A stretch of 21,296 nucleotides of DNA from CBFGRV01 sp965651265 (GTDB taxonomy: Bacteria; Bacteroidota; Rhodothermia; Rhodothermales; VXPQ01): the NCBI GenBank assembly GCA_965651265.1, contig CBFGRV010000051.1:1-21296 (forward strand), written 5' to 3'. The notes beneath the pieces are model-generated. The model was not told the DNA's origin and did not search any database. It saw only the letters and a program-made list of their open reading frames with translations. Positions 19,898 to 21,296 of this stretch are shown piece by piece. Position numbers and translations under genes: made by a program. Each line of letters starts with the position of its first letter. Within the stretch, counting starts at the first letter, position 1.

Positions 19898-21296
19898 GCC
19901 ACACCTCCGTGGAAAGACCGCATGATGCCATTGCCGACGAACGCCACATTCTCCTCCTCGGAGCGGTAGGCCTCGAGGTGGTTGAGGGCGTCGATGTAGG
20001 CGTCGGCCGATGCCTGCAGGACGTCCGTGCTCCTGGCCGTGCCTTTGAAGAAGGCGCCGCCCTCGCCGACGAGCACACTGACCTCACCGATGGCATCCGC
20101 CCCCTCGGAGACGGAGCGGATGGAGTAGCTCTCGAGCTCGTGCGCACTGCCGACGGCATAGTTGATGGCACGATAGATGGCGTCGACCGGCCCGTCTCCC
20201 GTACCCTTCTCCCTGCGCAGCTTTCCGGTGCGCGTATGATAAACAGCAACTTCAGCCTCCGGCTGTTTGCCTGCACCGACCACTACCGACAGTGAATCCA
20301 GGCGAAAATGCGGTTGCATAGCTTGCTCCTCGTTTCCTCGAACCAGGTGAATCAAATCCTCGTCGAAAATCTCCTTCTTCCGGTCGGCCAGCTGGACGAA
20401 CAGCATGTATACCGTGTCCTTGCGATCCTCCTCGACCTGGATCCCCAGCCGCTCGAGGCGGCTGAAGAAGCCATGGCGGCCCGAGTGGCGCCCCAGCCGG
20501 ATCTGCTCGGCCGTCTGCCCGACGTCAGCAGCGCTCATGATCTCGTACGTATCGCGCCGCTTGAGCACGCCATGCTGATGAATGCCGGCCTCGTGCGCGA
20601 AGGCGTTGCGCCCGACGATGGCCTTGTTGGGAGGCACTGGAAAACCGGTTGCGAGCGATACCATCCGGCTCGTCTCGGTGAGATGCCGGGTTTCGATGGT
20701 CGTGTCCGCCCCGAACTGATCGGCGCGAACGCGCAGCGCCATCACGACCTCCTCGAGTGACGCGTTGCCGGCTCGCTCCCCGATGCCGTTGATGGTGCAC
20801 TCGATCTGGCGCGCCCCGGCTCGTACGGCCGCCACCGAATTTGCAACGGCGAGCCCCAGGTCGTCGTGACAGTGGGCCGACAGGATGACGTTGGCACCCT
20901 CCGGGATGCACTCCCGTGCGGCCACGAACATCGCCTCATATTCCGAAGGAGTGCAGTAGCCCGTCGTATCCGGAATGTTGATGGTGGTGGCCCCGGCCTC
21001 GACGGCAGCCCGAATCACATCGCGCAAAAAGCCGTGGTCAGTACGACCGGCGTCCTCCGCGCTGAACTCGACGTCATCCGTGTACGTGAGCGCCAGCTCC
21101 ACGGCTTCCCGTGCCATCCGGATGATCGTCCGGCGCTTCTCGGCGAGCGTCCGTCCGAATTTCTTCTCCCCGAACTTGGCGTCGATGTGGATATCGCTCG
21201 TGGCGATGAAGGTGTGGATCCGCGTTCGCTTGCCTCCCTTCAGAGCCTCGCCTGCGGACTCGATGTCTCCGGGAAGCGCACGAGCCAGTCCACAGA
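19894..21296 (-). CDS. leuA: 2-isopropylmalate synthase, N-terminus outside window
   Basis: The frame is open to the right edge, giving 466 visible residues; the internal ATG at 21117 is not the true start. The missing part must hold the DTTLRDGEQ metal and catalytic motif. Visible are GLARALPGDIESAGEAL, then RIHTFIATSDIHI, INIPDTTGYCTP, SAHCHDDLGLAVANSVAAV and INGIGERAGNASLEE, with NAFAHEAGIHQHGVLK later. The C-terminal 120 residues or so form the leucine-binding allosteric domain (GDGPVDAIYRAINYAVG and following), so feedback inhibition by leucine is probable. The reaction joins 2-oxoisovalerate and acetyl-CoA, the first committed leucine step. Its stop overlaps the leuC GTG start. Confidence 0.97.
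   Translation of the reverse strand, partial: CGLARALPGDIESAGEALKGGKRTRIHTFIATSDIHIDAKFGEKKFGRTLAEKRRTIIRMAREAVELALTYTDDVEFSAEDAGRTDHGFLRDVIRAAVEAGATTINIPDTTGYCTPSEYEAMFVAARECIPEGANVILSAHCHDDLGLAVANSVAAVRAGARQIECTINGIGERAGNASLEEVVMALRVRADQFGADTTIETRHLTETSRMVSLATGFPVPPNKAIVGRNAFAHEAGIHQHGVLKRRDTYEIMSAADVGQTAEQIRLGRHSGRHGFFSRLERLGIQVEEDRKDTVYMLFVQLADRKKEIFDEDLIHLVRGNEEQAMQPHFRLDSLSVVVGAGKQPEAEVAVYHTRTGKLRREKGTGDGPVDAIYRAINYAVGSAHELESYSIRSVSEGADAIGEVSVLVGEGGAFFKGTARSTDVLQASADAYIDALNHLEAYRSEEENVAFVGNGIMRSFHGGVA

Noticed and set aside
19894..21117. leuA starting at the ATG at 21117
   Set aside because: The frame stays open to the right edge and the upstream residues (GLARALPGDIE, RIHTFIATSDIHI) are conserved LeuA sequence, so the gene is cut by the window end rather than short.

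Overview
This window is a dense run of bacterial housekeeping genes. All fourteen complete genes and both truncated edge genes lie on the minus strand, so transcription runs from position 21296 towards 1. By eye the DNA is moderately to highly GC-rich (I did not compute it). Gaps are short and I saw no tRNA, rRNA, CRISPR array or insertion sequence. Several starts have a clear Shine-Dalgarno (acn, the isoprenoid-synthase-like gene, the HPF/RaiA gene, leuC), while many others have none. That mixed use, a TAnnTTTG-like promoter box upstream of plsY and the general look of the proteins make me lean towards a GC-rich Bacteroidota-related lineage such as Rhodothermota. This is an inference, not a demonstrated assignment.

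Right half in transcription order (21296 to 7773), an amino-acid biosynthesis block: leuA (5' end outside the window), leuC, leuD, cimA, gltB, gltD, thrB, thrC. LeuA and CimA are paralogous Claisen-type synthases. LeuCD can isomerise 2-isopropylmalate and, by family knowledge, also citramalate. Glutamate synthase (GltBD) supplies the glutamate used as amino donor in the branched-chain and aspartate-family pathways. ThrB and ThrC finish threonine, the other classical source of 2-oxobutyrate for isoleucine. The gaps are mostly 11-58 bp or overlaps, so this looks like one long operon. Two gaps are odd: gltB-gltD is filled by a 7-bp tandem repeat followed by inverted copies, and leuC-leuD is filled by a different 7-bp tandem repeat.

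Middle (7772 to 6987): a 231-bp gap with two perfect 6-bp-stem hairpins after thrC, then a short HPF/RaiA-type ribosome-associated protein with a strong Shine-Dalgarno, then a gap with a possible promoter.

Left half (6986 to 1): a crotonase-family enzyme, an Aquifex-type aconitase, a divergent squalene/phytoene-synthase-family protein whose GTG start overlaps the aconitase stop, purM, plsY and gpsA. GpsA makes glycerol-3-phosphate and PlsY acylates it, so this pair forms the first steps of phospholipid synthesis. At the left edge is the N-terminus of an AlbA_2/Schlafen-type protein.

The most unusual signals are the heptameric repeats sitting exactly between the two subunit genes of two heteromeric enzymes, the aconitase with Ser in place of a canonical cluster cysteine, and the translationally coupled isoprenoid-synthase homologue with a degraded first aspartate motif. 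I did not find a clearly new multi-gene system.
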